The notes beneath the pieces were generated by a model. It made no database searches. It saw nothing but the letters and a program-made list of their open reading frames with translations, and had not been told where the DNA came from. The position numbers and the translations under genes are program-made. Source: Anaerolineaceae bacterium (GTDB taxonomy: Bacteria > Chloroflexota > Anaerolineae > Aggregatilineales > Phototrophicaceae). Taken from it: DNA of 64,000 bases. The stretch lies in the NCBI GenBank assembly GCA_016124855.1, contig WGMX01000004.1:1-64000 (forward strand), read 5' to 3'. This document shows positions 9,654-18,650 of the stretch, piece after piece (positions within the stretch are counted from its first letter, which is position 1; every line of letters begins with the position of its first letter).

Positions 9654-10724
9654 CTAAAGTATATCTTCACGTACGGCGATATGGTCAATCAATTCGCGCA
9701 GGATGGTTTCGCTGTCATAATGATACTGCCAAGCGGGATAATGCTGCTGGAATTTGCGAACATCACTCACATACCAAATATGGTCACCGCTGCGGGCTTG
9801 GTCGCTGAGCGTATAATCCAGTTGGTAGCCACCAATTTCGCGGATCATGCGGATGGCTTCTAACATGGACACGTTGGAGTGGCGCGAACCGCCCATGTTG
9901 TAGACCTCGCCAATGCGCGGGTTTTGGAAGAAGTGCCAGAAAGCCTCGACTAAATCCTTACTATGGATGTTGTCGCGCACCTGCTTACCTTTATAGCCAT
10001 AGATGGTGTAATGCTGACCGCGCACTGCCCTCAACGTCAAGAAGGCGAGAAAGCCATGAAGTTCTGCGCCACTATGAGCTGGCCCGGTGAGGCAGCCACC
10101 CCGAAACAGGCCTGTTTTTAACCCGAAATAACGCCCGTATTCCTGTACCAACACATCGGCAGCCACTTTACTCGCGCCAAATAGACTGTGTTTGGATTTG
10201 TCGATGCTCATACTTTCATCAATGCCGTGTGCGGCAAAGGGGTGAGAGGGATCAACTTCCCAACGTTCGTCTAATTCAATTAAGGGGAGCGTGTTGGGTG
10301 TATCGCCATAAACCTTGTTGGTACTGGTGAAAATAAAGACCGCTTCGGGGCAGTATTTACGGGCGGCTTCCAGCATGTTTAGTGTGCCGTTGGCATTGAT
10401 GGTGAAGTCAGTAAACGGCTCACGAGCCGCCCAATCATGGGATGGTTGAGCAGCCGCATGGACAACCAAAACGATTTCCTTAGCATAACGAGCGAATACC
10501 TGCTCGATTTGAGCAAAATCTCGAATATCGTAGTTGTAGTGTTGGTAGCGAGGCAGTTCATTAATCAAGCGTTCGCGATTCCACGAGGTGCTGGCTTCGC
10601 TCCCAAAAAAATAGGCTCGCATGTCGTTATCAATACCGACGACATCATAACCTTCGGCGTGAAAGCGCTTGACTGTTTCACTACCGATTAAACCTGCCGA
10701 ACCTGTTACGACTACTATTGCCAT
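9654..10724 (-). CDS. Extended SDR, CDP-paratose 2-epimerase-like
   Basis: This 356-residue protein has a Rossmann nucleotide site TGSAGLIG at residues 7-14, [23 protein letters not shown] and [20 protein letters not shown]. These blocks are typical of CDP-paratose/CDP-tyvelose 2-epimerases (RfbE/Tyv), which make dideoxyhexoses for surface polysaccharide. In the position of the usual YxxxK active-site pair the sequence reads HSLFGASK, so the Tyr is a Phe, while Lys is kept. Similar Phe-bearing homologs may form their own subgroup. No other sugar-nucleotide genes are adjacent, so a role in polysaccharide synthesis is inference. A HAD phosphatase gene follows upstream on the same strand. Confidence 0.82.
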   Translation of the reverse strand: MAIVVVTGSAGLIGSETVKRFHAEGYDVVGIDNDMRAYFFGSEASTSWNRERLINELPRYQHYNYDIRDFAQIEQVFARYAKEIVLVVHAAAQPSHDWAAREPFTDFTINANGTLNMLEAARKYCPEAVFIFTSTNKVYGDTPNTLPLIELDERWEVDPSHPFAAHGIDESMSIDKSKHSLFGASKVAADVLVQEYGRYFGLKTGLFRGGCLTGPAHSGAELHGFLAFLTLRAVRGQHYTIYGYKGKQVRDNIHSKDLVEAFWHFFQNPRIGEVYNMGGSRHSNVSMLEAIRMIREIGGYQLDYTLSDQARSGDHIWYVSDVRKFQQHYPAWQYHYDSETILRELIDHIAVREDIL

Positions 10725-10805
10725 AGTTACTCACTTCTACCATCAACAGGGTATGCATGGGCATATCCCTGATTGTATTTGTAAAGGGAATTGTTCAAGA
10801 CGCCC

Positions 10806-11558
10806 TTAGGTGAAAATCGGTAGGACATCTTTCCAGAAGGTGGTTAGATCATTCAGCAAATAATCTGGTTTTGCGTCAACCAACTCGGTGGGGGAAGTCG
10901 CGTAACCGGTGCGAACGCCTACTGCTACCGCGCCCAAGGCTCTGGCGCAGGCGATGTCAGCAGGTGTATCCCCGATAATCACTACGTTTTCTGGCGCAAT
11001 TTTGCGACCAATTAATTTCTCGGCACGTGAAACTGCCAGAGGTGGTAGATCATTGCGATTAGGGGATTCGTTGCCATAGGCCCCGATTACGAACCAGTCG
11101 GGGTCAAATCCGCCAGCGCGCAGTTTGATGGGCGCAATCGTCTCGGTATTGCCAGTGACCAACCCTTGAAGTGGATGCCCCAGCCTATGAAGTTCAGCCA
11201 CCAAGCCATGCGCGCCGGGACACTGTTCAACGGAATAATCAACAATGATGCGACCCATGTGGCGGGCAACCGATTGAGCGTAGGCAGGCAATAATTCTTG
11301 AATAGCGTCTTCCGTGAATCCCTGTGAAGGCAGCAAATCAAGCAGAGTCTGCCAGTCGGTTTTTCCGCCGAAGTAGTGTGTTTCCAGACCTGCGTCGGTG
11401 TTAAAGATTTCGAGCATCGCCAAGCGGGTGGCGGCACGTCCCACACCTTTCGGCATGATCAACGTACCATCAATATCCCAAAGGATGAGTTGAATGTCCT
11501 GTGGATTGGTAATCTGAGGCAAAACGGGACTTCTTTCTAACGTCCGGACTTTCCCCAA
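10806..11558 (-). CDS. HAD-superfamily phosphatase (phosphoglycolate phosphatase-like)
   Basis: This ~250-residue protein has motif I LWDIDGTLI (nucleophile Asp28, Asp30), motif II VTGNTE, and motifs III/IV with VIIGDTPADIACA. The helical cap lies between residues about 40 and 115, the C1-cap arrangement of phosphoglycolate phosphatase and beta-phosphoglucomutase relatives. The substrate is not predictable. The frame opens with a TTG at 11558 and no ATG is available upstream of motif I, so the start is uncertain by some 10-20 residues. It shares its strand with the epimerase downstream (81-bp gap), and the two may be co-transcribed. Confidence 0.82.
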   Translation of the reverse strand: MGKVRTLERSPVLPQITNPQDIQLILWDIDGTLIMPKGVGRAATRLAMLEIFNTDAGLETHYFGGKTDWQTLLDLLPSQGFTEDAIQELLPAYAQSVARHMGRIIVDYSVEQCPGAHGLVAELHRLGHPLQGLVTGNTETIAPIKLRAGGFDPDWFVIGAYGNESPNRNDLPPLAVSRAEKLIGRKIAPENVVIIGDTPADIACARALGAVAVGVRTGYATSPTELVDAKPDYLLNDLTTFWKDVLPIFT

Positions 11559-11620
11559 TCTTAATACAGTGTCATCCGCATGAGAATATCCGGTTTATTT
11601 GATGCCCCAAGACCTTAAGA

Positions 11621-12616
11621 TTAAACCATTTCCGCTGTCAAAATATTACACAGTTGATCTAGCGAGTAAGATGAATCATTGACCAGTTGTTCACCGAGCA
11701 GTTTGAGTTCGCGAATATTGTTTGGGCTGGCGTTGTCAAGCTCATCCATACCTTCGCTCAGGCTGATTTGAAAACGGAAATAACGGCGGCTGAGGCCGTC
11801 CTTCAGAGAAAGGATGGTTTTCATCTGATAATCTACCGTTTCACTGTTGCTGCCCATCAAAACGCTAATAATAGGCAATACCCATTCGGCTGCACCCCAA
11901 TTTTTGGCTTCGTCATAGGGCAGGCGGCGCGTGTGTACACCCGTACCCAACGATACCATCAAAATATCGCTCACGGGTGGGATGACGGTTCTGGCATCGA
12001 TATAGGCGCACATGCTGGGGTTATTGGCAAAGACACCACCATCGACCAATGTGTAATAATCGGTACTATTGGGGACATCTATTTTGCAGGGTTCGAAATA
12101 GGTGGGCGCGGCTGACGTGGCACGGGCGACCTGCCACATAGGGAAGTCATAAGTTTTGGGGTTTAGACGGGCGCGGTTACTGCGAAAGAACCACGGCGCG
12201 CGCCGTTCAATTTCATAGCTGGTAATCATGACATTGGTCAGGGCTTGTTGGAGGCGTACCTCACCAAAACGCTCTTTTAAGATGGTTTCTACGGGTGCAT
12301 CGGAATATTTTTCGTCTATGTATCCATCTATAGAGGTGAGGCGTTTCAAGGGTGAACGGGAGAAAATGCGATGCCCTTCTTCTTCGTATAATCGAGCGCC
12401 ATCCGCAGCCGAGTAACGAGGGGTTAATTCGGTTTCTGAGACGGGGCAGGTGACGCCTAAGGCAAGCACTCCGCCGGTTGATGTACCCGCTATTAGATCA
12501 AAGAGTTGGCTAATGGGTTTGCCAGTGCGATTTTCAATTTCGGCCATCACGGCTGCAGGAATAATGCCGCGAATGCCGCCACCATCTATCGAAAGAATCT
12601 TAAACAGATTAGCCAT
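11621..12616 (-). CDS. Patatin-like phospholipase
   Basis: This 331-residue protein starts MANLFKILSIDGGGIRG. It has the patatin oxyanion motif DGGGIRG (11-17), nucleophile elbow GTSTG with Ser46 and the catalytic dyad Asp192 in VDGGVFANNPS. Such enzymes cleave acyl groups from glycerolipids. The ATG at 12616 has GAGGGG in front and is preferred; the longest frame adds 49 residues translated from the dispersed repeat. No cGAS/DncV-like synthase is adjacent, so a CBASS effector role has no support. The protein lacks a signal peptide and is presumably cytoplasmic or membrane-peripheral. Confidence 0.9.
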   Translation of the reverse strand: MANLFKILSIDGGGIRGIIPAAVMAEIENRTGKPISQLFDLIAGTSTGGVLALGVTCPVSETELTPRYSAADGARLYEEEGHRIFSRSPLKRLTSIDGYIDEKYSDAPVETILKERFGEVRLQQALTNVMITSYEIERRAPWFFRSNRARLNPKTYDFPMWQVARATSAAPTYFEPCKIDVPNSTDYYTLVDGGVFANNPSMCAYIDARTVIPPVSDILMVSLGTGVHTRRLPYDEAKNWGAAEWVLPIISVLMGSNSETVDYQMKTILSLKDGLSRRYFRFQISLSEGMDELDNASPNNIRELKLLGEQLVNDSSYSLDQLCNILTAEMV

Positions 12617-12687
12617 TTTGAACCCCTCAATAAATAATAAGTTATGATGCAGTATAGCACGGCATCCATTTATCTGCTGATCAATAT

Positions 12688-13250
12688 TGTTGCAGTTGTT
12701 ACTGCAAATTTCGCATAATTCGCAATACTTCCGCTGAAATGACAGGCGGATTTGAGGGAGCAAGGCGCTGAATCGACACTTTGTGCCGGCGGCTGGTTCG
12801 GCTGATGGCGCTGAAATGACGCAGTTGCAGCGGATGGCTCACGTGTGTCCGCCGCTGCACAATTTGCAGTGTCGTCGCAGCGGAAGTATGGGAGGATGTC
12901 GCCAAAACGCAAGAACCTTTTAACACAGAGGCACGAAGGCTCAAAGGCACTGAGGGAAGGTTAAAGTGGTTTTGGAGTGTCATTTTTGGGACCTTTCGTC
13001 GGAGGCTCAAGCCTCTGTCTGAGTGCGAAAATAGGCGTTGACGCGCACAATCAATTGATAGTTGGCCTGTTGTTACAGGGTAGCAGATTTGGGGATCGAA
13101 GGGGTTACATTTTGGAAGAACATTTTGTAACTGTTTCGAAGGATTGGCGTTAACCGAATTGAGGGAAGTGTGAGACGAATAAGGTTGGTGGAAGGTTGCG
13201 AATGGGTTAGTGATGGTTTGTGAGTTTAAACCTAAGTCATAATACAATGC
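12688..13250 (-). repeat. Dispersed intergenic repeat, copy 2 (inverted relative to copy 1)
   Basis: This gene-free stretch between patatin and the next gene is the reverse-complement counterpart of 112-660, with about 500 bp of clear similarity, including the AGTTGGCCTGTTGTTACAGG string at 13062-13081. It places repeat sequence only ~70 bp in front of the patatin start, so the repeat may contribute its promoter. Degenerate CACAGAGGCACGAAGG words occur at 12922-12937, and AACCACTAAGACACAAAGAA lies just beyond its right end at 13256-13275. Confidence 0.75.
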
Positions 13251-13298
13251 GGTTGAACCACTAAGACACAAAGAACGCTAAGAATATAGGGAAGGTCT

Positions 13299-13613
13299 AT
13301 GGATGTTTTAACAGCAATTCAATCGTTAGAAAAGGAATGGGATACAGTCCAAGAAATTGGATTCTTCGGTGAATTGGAAAGCCGTAGCTTTAATGCTGCA
13401 AAATTCAAACGTGTTCAAGATATTCTCAAGTCTATAGAAGTTCCAGAAGGTGAGAATTTGGATAAACGATTTGTTGAAGTTGTTTGGTTTATGCCGACGT
13501 TTATGCGATGGCAGCAAGATGGTTGGCGCATAGATGGGAAAGATACCAAACAGCTTGATGAAGCGATTTCGTATGTTGAACAGAGGCTTACCACTATTCT
13601 TGGACTACCGTAG
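13299..13613 (+). CDS. Hypothetical small protein (104 aa)
   Basis: I do not recognise this protein. It begins MDVLTAIQSLEKEWDTVQEI, is predicted to be soluble and largely alpha-helical, acidic, and has no signal peptide, membrane helix, Cys or repeated motif. GGGAAGG lies 6-7 bases before the ATG, which supports real translation. It sits between a repeat and the convergent transglutaminase gene. A palindrome of the GTAGGGG family begins 14 bp after its stop. Confidence 0.6.
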   Translation: MDVLTAIQSLEKEWDTVQEIGFFGELESRSFNAAKFKRVQDILKSIEVPEGENLDKRFVEVVWFMPTFMRWQQDGWRIDGKDTKQLDEAISYVEQRLTTILGLP

Positions 13614-13626
13614 TTTGGGCAAAAGC

Positions 13627-13650
13627 GGGCGGAACATGTTCCGCCCCTAC
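13627..13650. repeat. Short palindromic repeat (GTAGGGG family)
   Basis: GGGCGGAACATGTTCCGCCC at 13627-13646 is a perfect 20-bp palindrome, and CCTAC follows, the inverted counterpart of GTAGG. It lies between convergent genes and may act as a transcript-end hairpin. Confidence 0.6.
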
Positions 13651-13709
13651 AATAATTTGGGGATTAATGCAAAGGGTTTGCCAGCGGCAAACCCGTACGA
13701 ATGATGTGG

Positions 13710-16154
13710 TTAGTCGTCACGGCGGAAGGGGATGAAGCGGCGGAGGTAACGGCGGATGATGTTTCCGCGTGTATCGATCCATGCTTCATCAACTGTTTCT
13801 TTTTGCAAAGCGGCTTCGTTGGCGGAACTGGCACGGTGTCCGTAACGCTCGGCGGTATATAGGCCAATAATGGTTTTAACGGGAGCCTCGGCCTGTGGTA
13901 AACGGCTGGAAACCTGTCGTCCGCGTTCGCCGGGGGTTTGCTGGCGGCTAAAGCGGATACCCAAGAGTCCTATGTAGCGTTCGAGGCGGGCATAGGCACG
14001 GGTAATAGGACTGAGTCCACGCATTCCGCGCCATTCCCACCACCAGTAAATGAATGTGCCGACGATAACTAACAACAAGATGACCACCAAAGTGACGAAT
14101 ACAATGCCCAAGGCACGCAAGAGCAGCGATAGGAAACCGGGCTGCTGGGGCGTGAGGGGCGGTGGTTGAGTCGGGACGATGACAGGTGTTGCGGTCGCAG
14201 TGGGCGTTGGTGTAAATGTCGGGAACTGCGGCGCGACCTGCGGCTGCTGGGTCGATGAATCCAGAGTCGGGCTGGGCGATGGTGAAGGTGTCGGCGTAAT
14301 GGTCGGTGTGGATGAGGCAGCGGGTGTGGGTGACGGCAAGTTGGGCTGCGGGATGTCATCCTGACGGTTTAGCGGTGCTTGGGCGGCGGTAGGTTCAAAT
14401 TCAATCCAGCCAAAGCCGGGGAAGTAAACTTCAACCCATGTGTGCGCGTCACGTTCTTTGACGGCGTAGGCTTGCTGCGCTTCGTCCCATGTCCCCTGCG
14501 CGAATCCGGCTGCCATACGGGCAGGAATGCCGAGCGTCCGCAGCATCAACACCATAGCAGAGGCGTAGTAATTGCAATAGCCCTGCTTAATATCAAACAG
14601 CACCCATTCGACAGGGTCTTGATCGGGCGGCGGCTGAGGAATGGCTTCGTTATAGGCGATATTGGTTCGCAGCCATGTTTCGATGGCTTTGGCTTTGTCG
14701 TAAGGTGTGGTCGCTCTGGCATCCGCGATGATTTGCAGTGCGAGCTGGTGGGTGTTTTCGCTGAGTGATGGCGGTAGTTCCAGATAGAGCTTGAGCAGCC
14801 AATCGGGATAGTTTGGCGGCGCGGCGCGAAGCTGGGATGCGGTGGCATCGGTCATCAGACTGGTGACGGTATAGGTGTCGGTTTGCTTGAGGACTTGAAG
14901 CGGACGGATGACCGAGATGTTCATGCTCTGGCGTTCGCCCTGCGCGTTGGTGATGTACATCAAATCGGCGCGGGTCGCCAGATCAATGGATTCGGGTTGT
15001 GGGGCGGCATAGACGAGGCGAGAGGCGCTTAAGCCCATGGTAAAGCGCTGTTGAACCGGTGAACGGGCATTCAGTTCATCCGCACCATATTTTACTTCAA
15101 GGGGGGCTTCTGGCACGGTTAGGCGAACATCCGAACCGGGCGACCAACGTCCATTGGAGTAGATATCCAGAACGCGAGAACGCCAATAATAGCGGCGTCC
15201 CTGCGGAACCTGTACTAGAAAGACGGTTTGATCACCGAGTTTGATAGCGCCACCGAGTTGAAGCGAGTCGCCACCATAGTAATCGCTAGTGGTCGGGCCC
15301 TGTGTTTCGGCGCTCGAAAAGAGACGATTCCAAATTTCGCTGATCTGGGTGAGTGGTTCAGATTCCATGAATTCACGGAAGCGGTTGAGCCGTTCTTGGA
15401 GATCATTGACTTGTATTGCGCCGGCAATTAGCAAGGCGATGAGAGCTAAAGTCGCGCCGACGCGTAAGAACTGCTGGCGTAAGGCTCGTGGGACACGGAT
15501 GCCGCTGGTATACCATTCCCATGCGCGGGCATCCAGATTGGAGCGGGCGACGAGCATCAGCGACAAGAAAATAAAAATGATGAGGTAGGGATCAAGATTG
15601 GCTTCGCCGCTGTAGTAAAGACTGTTGGTCACAAGGATTAAGCCGGGAGGCAAAATCACGCGCCAGATGCGATCCACACGGAAGAGATGCCACGCGATGT
15701 TATAACCTAGAAACCAGAACAACAAGCCAACGAGCATGGTGAAAATCAGGTCGTCCTGATTTAGGCCACCGGTAGCAGCGGCGACTATCCATTGGAAAAT
15801 GCGTGTGAGAACGCTGCTAAAACCCTCTATTATTCCACCGGGTTCGTTGACGGATGCGATAAGGAATATAAAGGCTAGGCCGTAAATGCCGCTCATGATG
15901 AGGGCGAGCAGTTCATTGTATTGGCTGCGTGCCAGCAGGAAACCAAAGGCAAGACTGAGGCAGGTCACCGGAATGATGGTGCGCAGATCGAGCGGCCAGC
16001 CCGCCGCTGAAAGAGCCAAGACCGGCATAAAGAGCAGAACGAAGGCGATGATGAGAGTCAGCCAGTCACCGGGCGCAAAGAGGTTACGCCATGTCTGCGT
16101 CATTTGACGCTGCAGACGCGGGATGGAAAAACGTTGATTTGGGATACTTGTCAT
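13710..16154 (-). CDS. TgpA-like membrane transglutaminase
   Basis: This 814-residue protein has five to six N-terminal membrane helices (about 32-245), an extracytoplasmic DUF3488-like region, a transglutaminase core with Cys527 (QGYCNYYA), His571 (AHTWVEVYF) and an acidic residue Glu587 (WIEFEPT) where the family usually has Asp. A Pro/Thr/Ser-rich linker, one membrane helix and a short DUF4129-like cytoplasmic tail follow. TgpA-family proteins are membrane-anchored enzymes of the transglutaminase-protease superfamily; partners often include a MoxR ATPase and a DUF58 protein, not seen here. The ATG at 16154 is preferred to the GTG two codons upstream because TAGGT lies just before it. Confidence 0.85.
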   Translation of the reverse strand: MTSIPNQRFSIPRLQRQMTQTWRNLFAPGDWLTLIIAFVLLFMPVLALSAAGWPLDLRTIIPVTCLSLAFGFLLARSQYNELLALIMSGIYGLAFIFLIASVNEPGGIIEGFSSVLTRIFQWIVAAATGGLNQDDLIFTMLVGLLFWFLGYNIAWHLFRVDRIWRVILPPGLILVTNSLYYSGEANLDPYLIIFIFLSLMLVARSNLDARAWEWYTSGIRVPRALRQQFLRVGATLALIALLIAGAIQVNDLQERLNRFREFMESEPLTQISEIWNRLFSSAETQGPTTSDYYGGDSLQLGGAIKLGDQTVFLVQVPQGRRYYWRSRVLDIYSNGRWSPGSDVRLTVPEAPLEVKYGADELNARSPVQQRFTMGLSASRLVYAAPQPESIDLATRADLMYITNAQGERQSMNISVIRPLQVLKQTDTYTVTSLMTDATASQLRAAPPNYPDWLLKLYLELPPSLSENTHQLALQIIADARATTPYDKAKAIETWLRTNIAYNEAIPQPPPDQDPVEWVLFDIKQGYCNYYASAMVLMLRTLGIPARMAAGFAQGTWDEAQQAYAVKERDAHTWVEVYFPGFGWIEFEPTAAQAPLNRQDDIPQPNLPSPTPAASSTPTITPTPSPSPSPTLDSSTQQPQVAPQFPTFTPTPTATATPVIVPTQPPPLTPQQPGFLSLLLRALGIVFVTLVVILLLVIVGTFIYWWWEWRGMRGLSPITRAYARLERYIGLLGIRFSRQQTPGERGRQVSSRLPQAEAPVKTIIGLYTAERYGHRASSANEAALQKETVDEAWIDTRGNIIRRYLRRFIPFRRDD

Positions 16155-16403
16155 ATACACCTAGCGTAGTGAGGCGGCAGTAAAGCCTCCCCGTGACAAT
16201 ACGCTCATTGTACGGATAACAAAGGGCGCTGGCAACTGACGCTTACCCTCCTGAGGGAGCGCACTCATGAAATACATAGAGAGAAGTTTACAGTCATCAG
16301 TTAACAGAAAATGCAATTATCCACAGAGGCACAGAGAAAATAGAAGGCGGGATGGGTGGCTATTGATGAAGAGACGGTGAAAAGGATATTCTGAGGAACT
16401 TTT

Positions 16404-16436
16404 ATGGTTGATATTGAAAGTTCACTTCAAGCATGA
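16404..16436 (+). CDS. Possible 10-residue leader peptide ORF
   Basis: GAGGAA (16393-16398) is followed by ATG at 16404 and an in-frame sequence MVDIESSLQA ending in TGA at 16434-16436. The stop overlaps the ATG of the DMT transporter gene (16433) as ATGA. The transporter ATG itself has no Shine-Dalgarno of its own. This arrangement would let ribosomes finishing the leader re-initiate on the transporter gene. It is read directly from the sequence; translation is not shown. Confidence 0.45.
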   Translation: MVDIESSLQA

Positions 16437-17323
16437 TTCCACCTGTTGAGATTGTCGATAATGTGGCTGACATCCCAGTTCAATCAATGGGATTTATGAC
16501 ACGGATTCCGCCGTGGTCGTTAGTGGTTTTCGGAATTATTTCAGTGCAGATTGGAGCGGCTTTCGCCAAAAGTTTGTTTGATGTGAGTGGGCCGGCGGGT
16601 GTGGTTTTTATTCGCACCTTTTTGGCGGCGGTGTTTTTTACCTTGATTTGGAGGCCGCGTTTGCGGGGTTATACACGGCGTGTTTATGTCAGTATGTTGA
16701 TTTACGGTACGGTGATTGCCTGCAATATGCTGCTTTTTTATACGGCGATTAACTTGATTCCGTTGGGTGTGGCAGTGGCTATCGCGTTTATCGGGCCGCT
16801 GGTGGTGGCAGTAGTCGGTTCACGGAAGTTGATGGATTTTGTATGGGTGGCTGTGGCGGCGATTGGGATTTTGCTCCTGTCGCCGTTAACGAATACGTCG
16901 CTGAATGTGCCGGGAGTGATGGTGGCATTCATGACGGCTGGTGCATGGGCGCTTTATATCATTTTTACCAAGCGTGTGAGTACGATGTTGGAAGGGCATA
17001 CGACGCTGGCGCTTTCGATGTGTCTGGCGGCGCTGGTGGCATTTCCGTTCGGGGCTGCAGGCGCGGTGAAGGTGCTGGCAAATCCGCAGCTTATATTATT
17101 GGTTTTGGTGGTCGCACTGCTGTCGTCGGTGATTCCGTTTGCGATGGATTTTACGGCGGTGAAGCGGCTAACATCACGGGTGTTCGGGCTGCTGGCAAGT
17201 GTTGAGCCGGCTGTTTCAGCAATCATCGGGTTTGTGGTGCTGCATGAAGCGTTGGGTTGGCGGGAAGTGATCGGCATCGGTTTAGTAACGGTGGCAGCGA
17301 TTGCGACGACGCGCGAAGGGTGA
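16433..17323 (+). CDS. EamA/DMT-family exporter (RhtA-like)
   Basis: This 296-residue protein has about ten hydrophobic helices in two EamA repeats (about 25-150 and 160-293), typical of the drug/metabolite transporter superfamily. The conserved segments GVAVAIAFIGPLVVA and SRVFGLLASVEPAVSAIIGFVVLHE match the RhtA threonine/homoserine-exporter branch, so small amino-acid-like metabolite export is a reasonable guess. The start shown overlaps the stop of a short upstream ORF. An internal start at the GFMTRIPPW segment would remove the hydrophilic N-terminus. It is immediately followed by rnpB, about 135 bp downstream. Confidence 0.85.
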   Translation: MIPPVEIVDNVADIPVQSMGFMTRIPPWSLVVFGIISVQIGAAFAKSLFDVSGPAGVVFIRTFLAAVFFTLIWRPRLRGYTRRVYVSMLIYGTVIACNMLLFYTAINLIPLGVAVAIAFIGPLVVAVVGSRKLMDFVWVAVAAIGILLLSPLTNTSLNVPGVMVAFMTAGAWALYIIFTKRVSTMLEGHTTLALSMCLAALVAFPFGAAGAVKVLANPQLILLVLVVALLSSVIPFAMDFTAVKRLTSRVFGLLASVEPAVSAIIGFVVLHEALGWREVIGIGLVTVAAIATTREG

Positions 17324-17444
17324 ACAAGACAAAACTCAGAATTGAACCACCAAGCCGCCAAGAAGGCCAAGTGATTTTTGAGGAAGGGAGACACGGAGAT
17401 TCTAAGATGGCGGCACACCACTTCCTTATGAAAGAGGTAAGCCC

Positions 17445-17450
17445 TATAAT
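17445..17450 (+). promoter_or_regulatory. -10 box of the rnpB promoter
   Basis: A perfect TATAAT ends 7 bp before the 5' end of RNase P RNA inferred from the P1 helix at 17458. The -35 region is weak (TTCCTT at 17422-17427). Confidence 0.6.
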
Positions 17451-17457
17451 GAGCGGG

Positions 17458-17820
17458 TGTCTAGGTTGACCGGGTGATCGCTCTCTGCTCCGGCAGAGGG
17501 AGGAAAGTCCGCCCTCCACAGGGTACGGTGCCGGCTAACAGCCGGGCGGAGTAATCCGACGGAAAGCGCAACAGAGAGGTATATTGCCCAGCAGTGGGCG
17601 AGGGTGAAACGGTGGCGTAAGAGACCACCAGCGCGGGCAGTAATGTCGGCGGCTAGGCAAACCCCACCGGGAGCAAGGCCAAGCAGGTGCATTGGGGCGA
17701 CCCGTCCCGTAAAAAGCATCGGGTGTGCTGCTTGAGTTCATCTGGTAACGGATGGAACAGATAGATGATCGCCACCTCGCAAGAGGTACAGAAGGCGGCT
17801 TATAGGTCGTAACCTAGACA
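17458..17820 (+). ncRNA. rnpB: RNase P RNA, bacterial class A
   Basis: The universal motifs are present in order: GAGGAAAGTCCGC near 17500, GGGTGAAACGGTGGCGTAAG with AGACCACCAGC in the middle, and ACAGAAGGCGGCTTAT at 17788-17803. The P1 helix is formed by TGTCTAGGTT (17458-17467) and AACCTAGACA (17811-17820), which fixes both ends and a length of about 363 nt, normal for the ribozyme that trims tRNA 5' leaders. It has its own -10 box and is followed by an intrinsic terminator. Apparent reading frames across it on the other strand are spurious. Confidence 0.97.
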
Positions 17821-17823
17821 TAT

Positions 17824-17853
17824 AAAAATCCCTGTCACATAACAGGGTTTTTT
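17824..17853 (+). terminator. rnpB terminator
   Basis: CCCTGT (17830-17835) pairs with ACAGGG (17842-17847), followed by six T. It directly follows the P1 helix of RNase P RNA. Confidence 0.88.
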
Positions 17854-17897
17854 AGTTCCGGACATATTCGCCTGATTGTGGCAGATTTGGCAACTGA

Positions 17898-18572
17898 TTA
17901 AGTTTGTTGACGAGGCGATTTAGCAGATGGCAGCAGTTCGGTTTTGCCAAGGCGATACCCAAACAGAACGACGACTAGAAGCACCATGATACCTGCTACC
18001 ACACGAAAACCGGTTTTATCGGCATCGCTGCCAGCAAGTAAGGCGTGAAGGGTGATCATTGCGTACAATCCATAACTGGTGAGATGTAGGATTTTCCAAA
18101 GCCGGTGACCTAGATGCTTTTTTAGGGCGAAACTGCCGGCTACGATCAGCGCCAACCAACATGCCAACGTGCCTAAACCTACCGCCAATGGACGGTAAGG
18201 CCCGGTGAATGGAATTAGAATGCTGCTGAGATCATAGTGAAGATAGTTGTCGGTCAACAACAAGAGCGCGTGCAAGATACTAAACGCTACTGCCAACCAC
18301 GACAGCGTGCTGTGCAAGACCATTGATAAGGCTCCCGGTGACCAATCCTTAATCACGCGGGTTGTAAGTGCCAACCCCCACAAGACTGAAGTCGTGAGCA
18401 AAATATAGGCGATAGTCCCGGCTGCCCGTATCAAATACCAACTCGTGTTTGAAGCGACTGCAGACCCTCGCACAAAAATGCCGTGTTGGTAGAGATAGAT
18501 TCCAACACTCGTGATAATGCTGAAGGTAAATAGGAACGAAAGACGATCCATCCATTTCGATTCTCTGATCAT
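17898..18572 (-). CDS. Ferric-reductase-like haem membrane protein
   Basis: This 224-residue protein has six hydrophobic helices and the ferric reductase-like transmembrane domain pattern, with His-containing helices LHSTLSWLAVAFSILHALLLL and LGHRLWKILHLTSYGLYAMITLHALL that would ligate b-type haem, as in MsrQ and YedZ proteins. There is no C-terminal FAD/NAD domain, so it would carry electrons across the membrane to or from a partner. It is the last gene of a minus-strand operon with apbE, an SH3b protein and a small secreted protein. The first residues (MIRESKWMDRLSF) allow an alternative internal start at the second Met. Confidence 0.8.
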   Translation of the reverse strand: MIRESKWMDRLSFLFTFSIITSVGIYLYQHGIFVRGSAVASNTSWYLIRAAGTIAYILLTTSVLWGLALTTRVIKDWSPGALSMVLHSTLSWLAVAFSILHALLLLTDNYLHYDLSSILIPFTGPYRPLAVGLGTLACWLALIVAGSFALKKHLGHRLWKILHLTSYGLYAMITLHALLAGSDADKTGFRVVAGIMVLLVVVLFGYRLGKTELLPSAKSPRQQT

Positions 18573-18610
18573 AAATCACGCGTCTCCATCATCAATCAAA
18601 TTGCATATAG

Positions 18611-18634
18611 GACAGAGGGTTATGACCCTCTGTC
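18611..18634. repeat. Short palindromic repeat between redox genes
   Basis: GACAGAGGGT and ACCCTCTGTC (10-bp perfect arms) enclose a TATG loop, followed by GCTCGT. It lies just after the SH3b gene stop, within the operon, and may attenuate or stabilise the transcript. Confidence 0.6.
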
Positions 18635-18650
18635 GCTCGTATGGTTCCTG

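Noticed and set aside
11621-12616. Patatin as a CBASS (CapV) effector
   Set aside because: No cyclic-nucleotide synthase, ubiquitin-like or accessory defence gene is adjacent.
12617-12763. N-terminal extension of the patatin protein
   Set aside because: These residues come from repeat DNA; the ATG at 12616 has a proper ribosome site and begins the conserved domain.
12699-13271. 190-codon minus-strand frame
   Set aside because: It is the repeat copy read in reverse; its similarity to translated copy 1 reflects DNA repetition, not coding conservation.
17444-17741. Minus-strand frames of 68-91 codons
   Set aside because: They run antisense through RNase P RNA.
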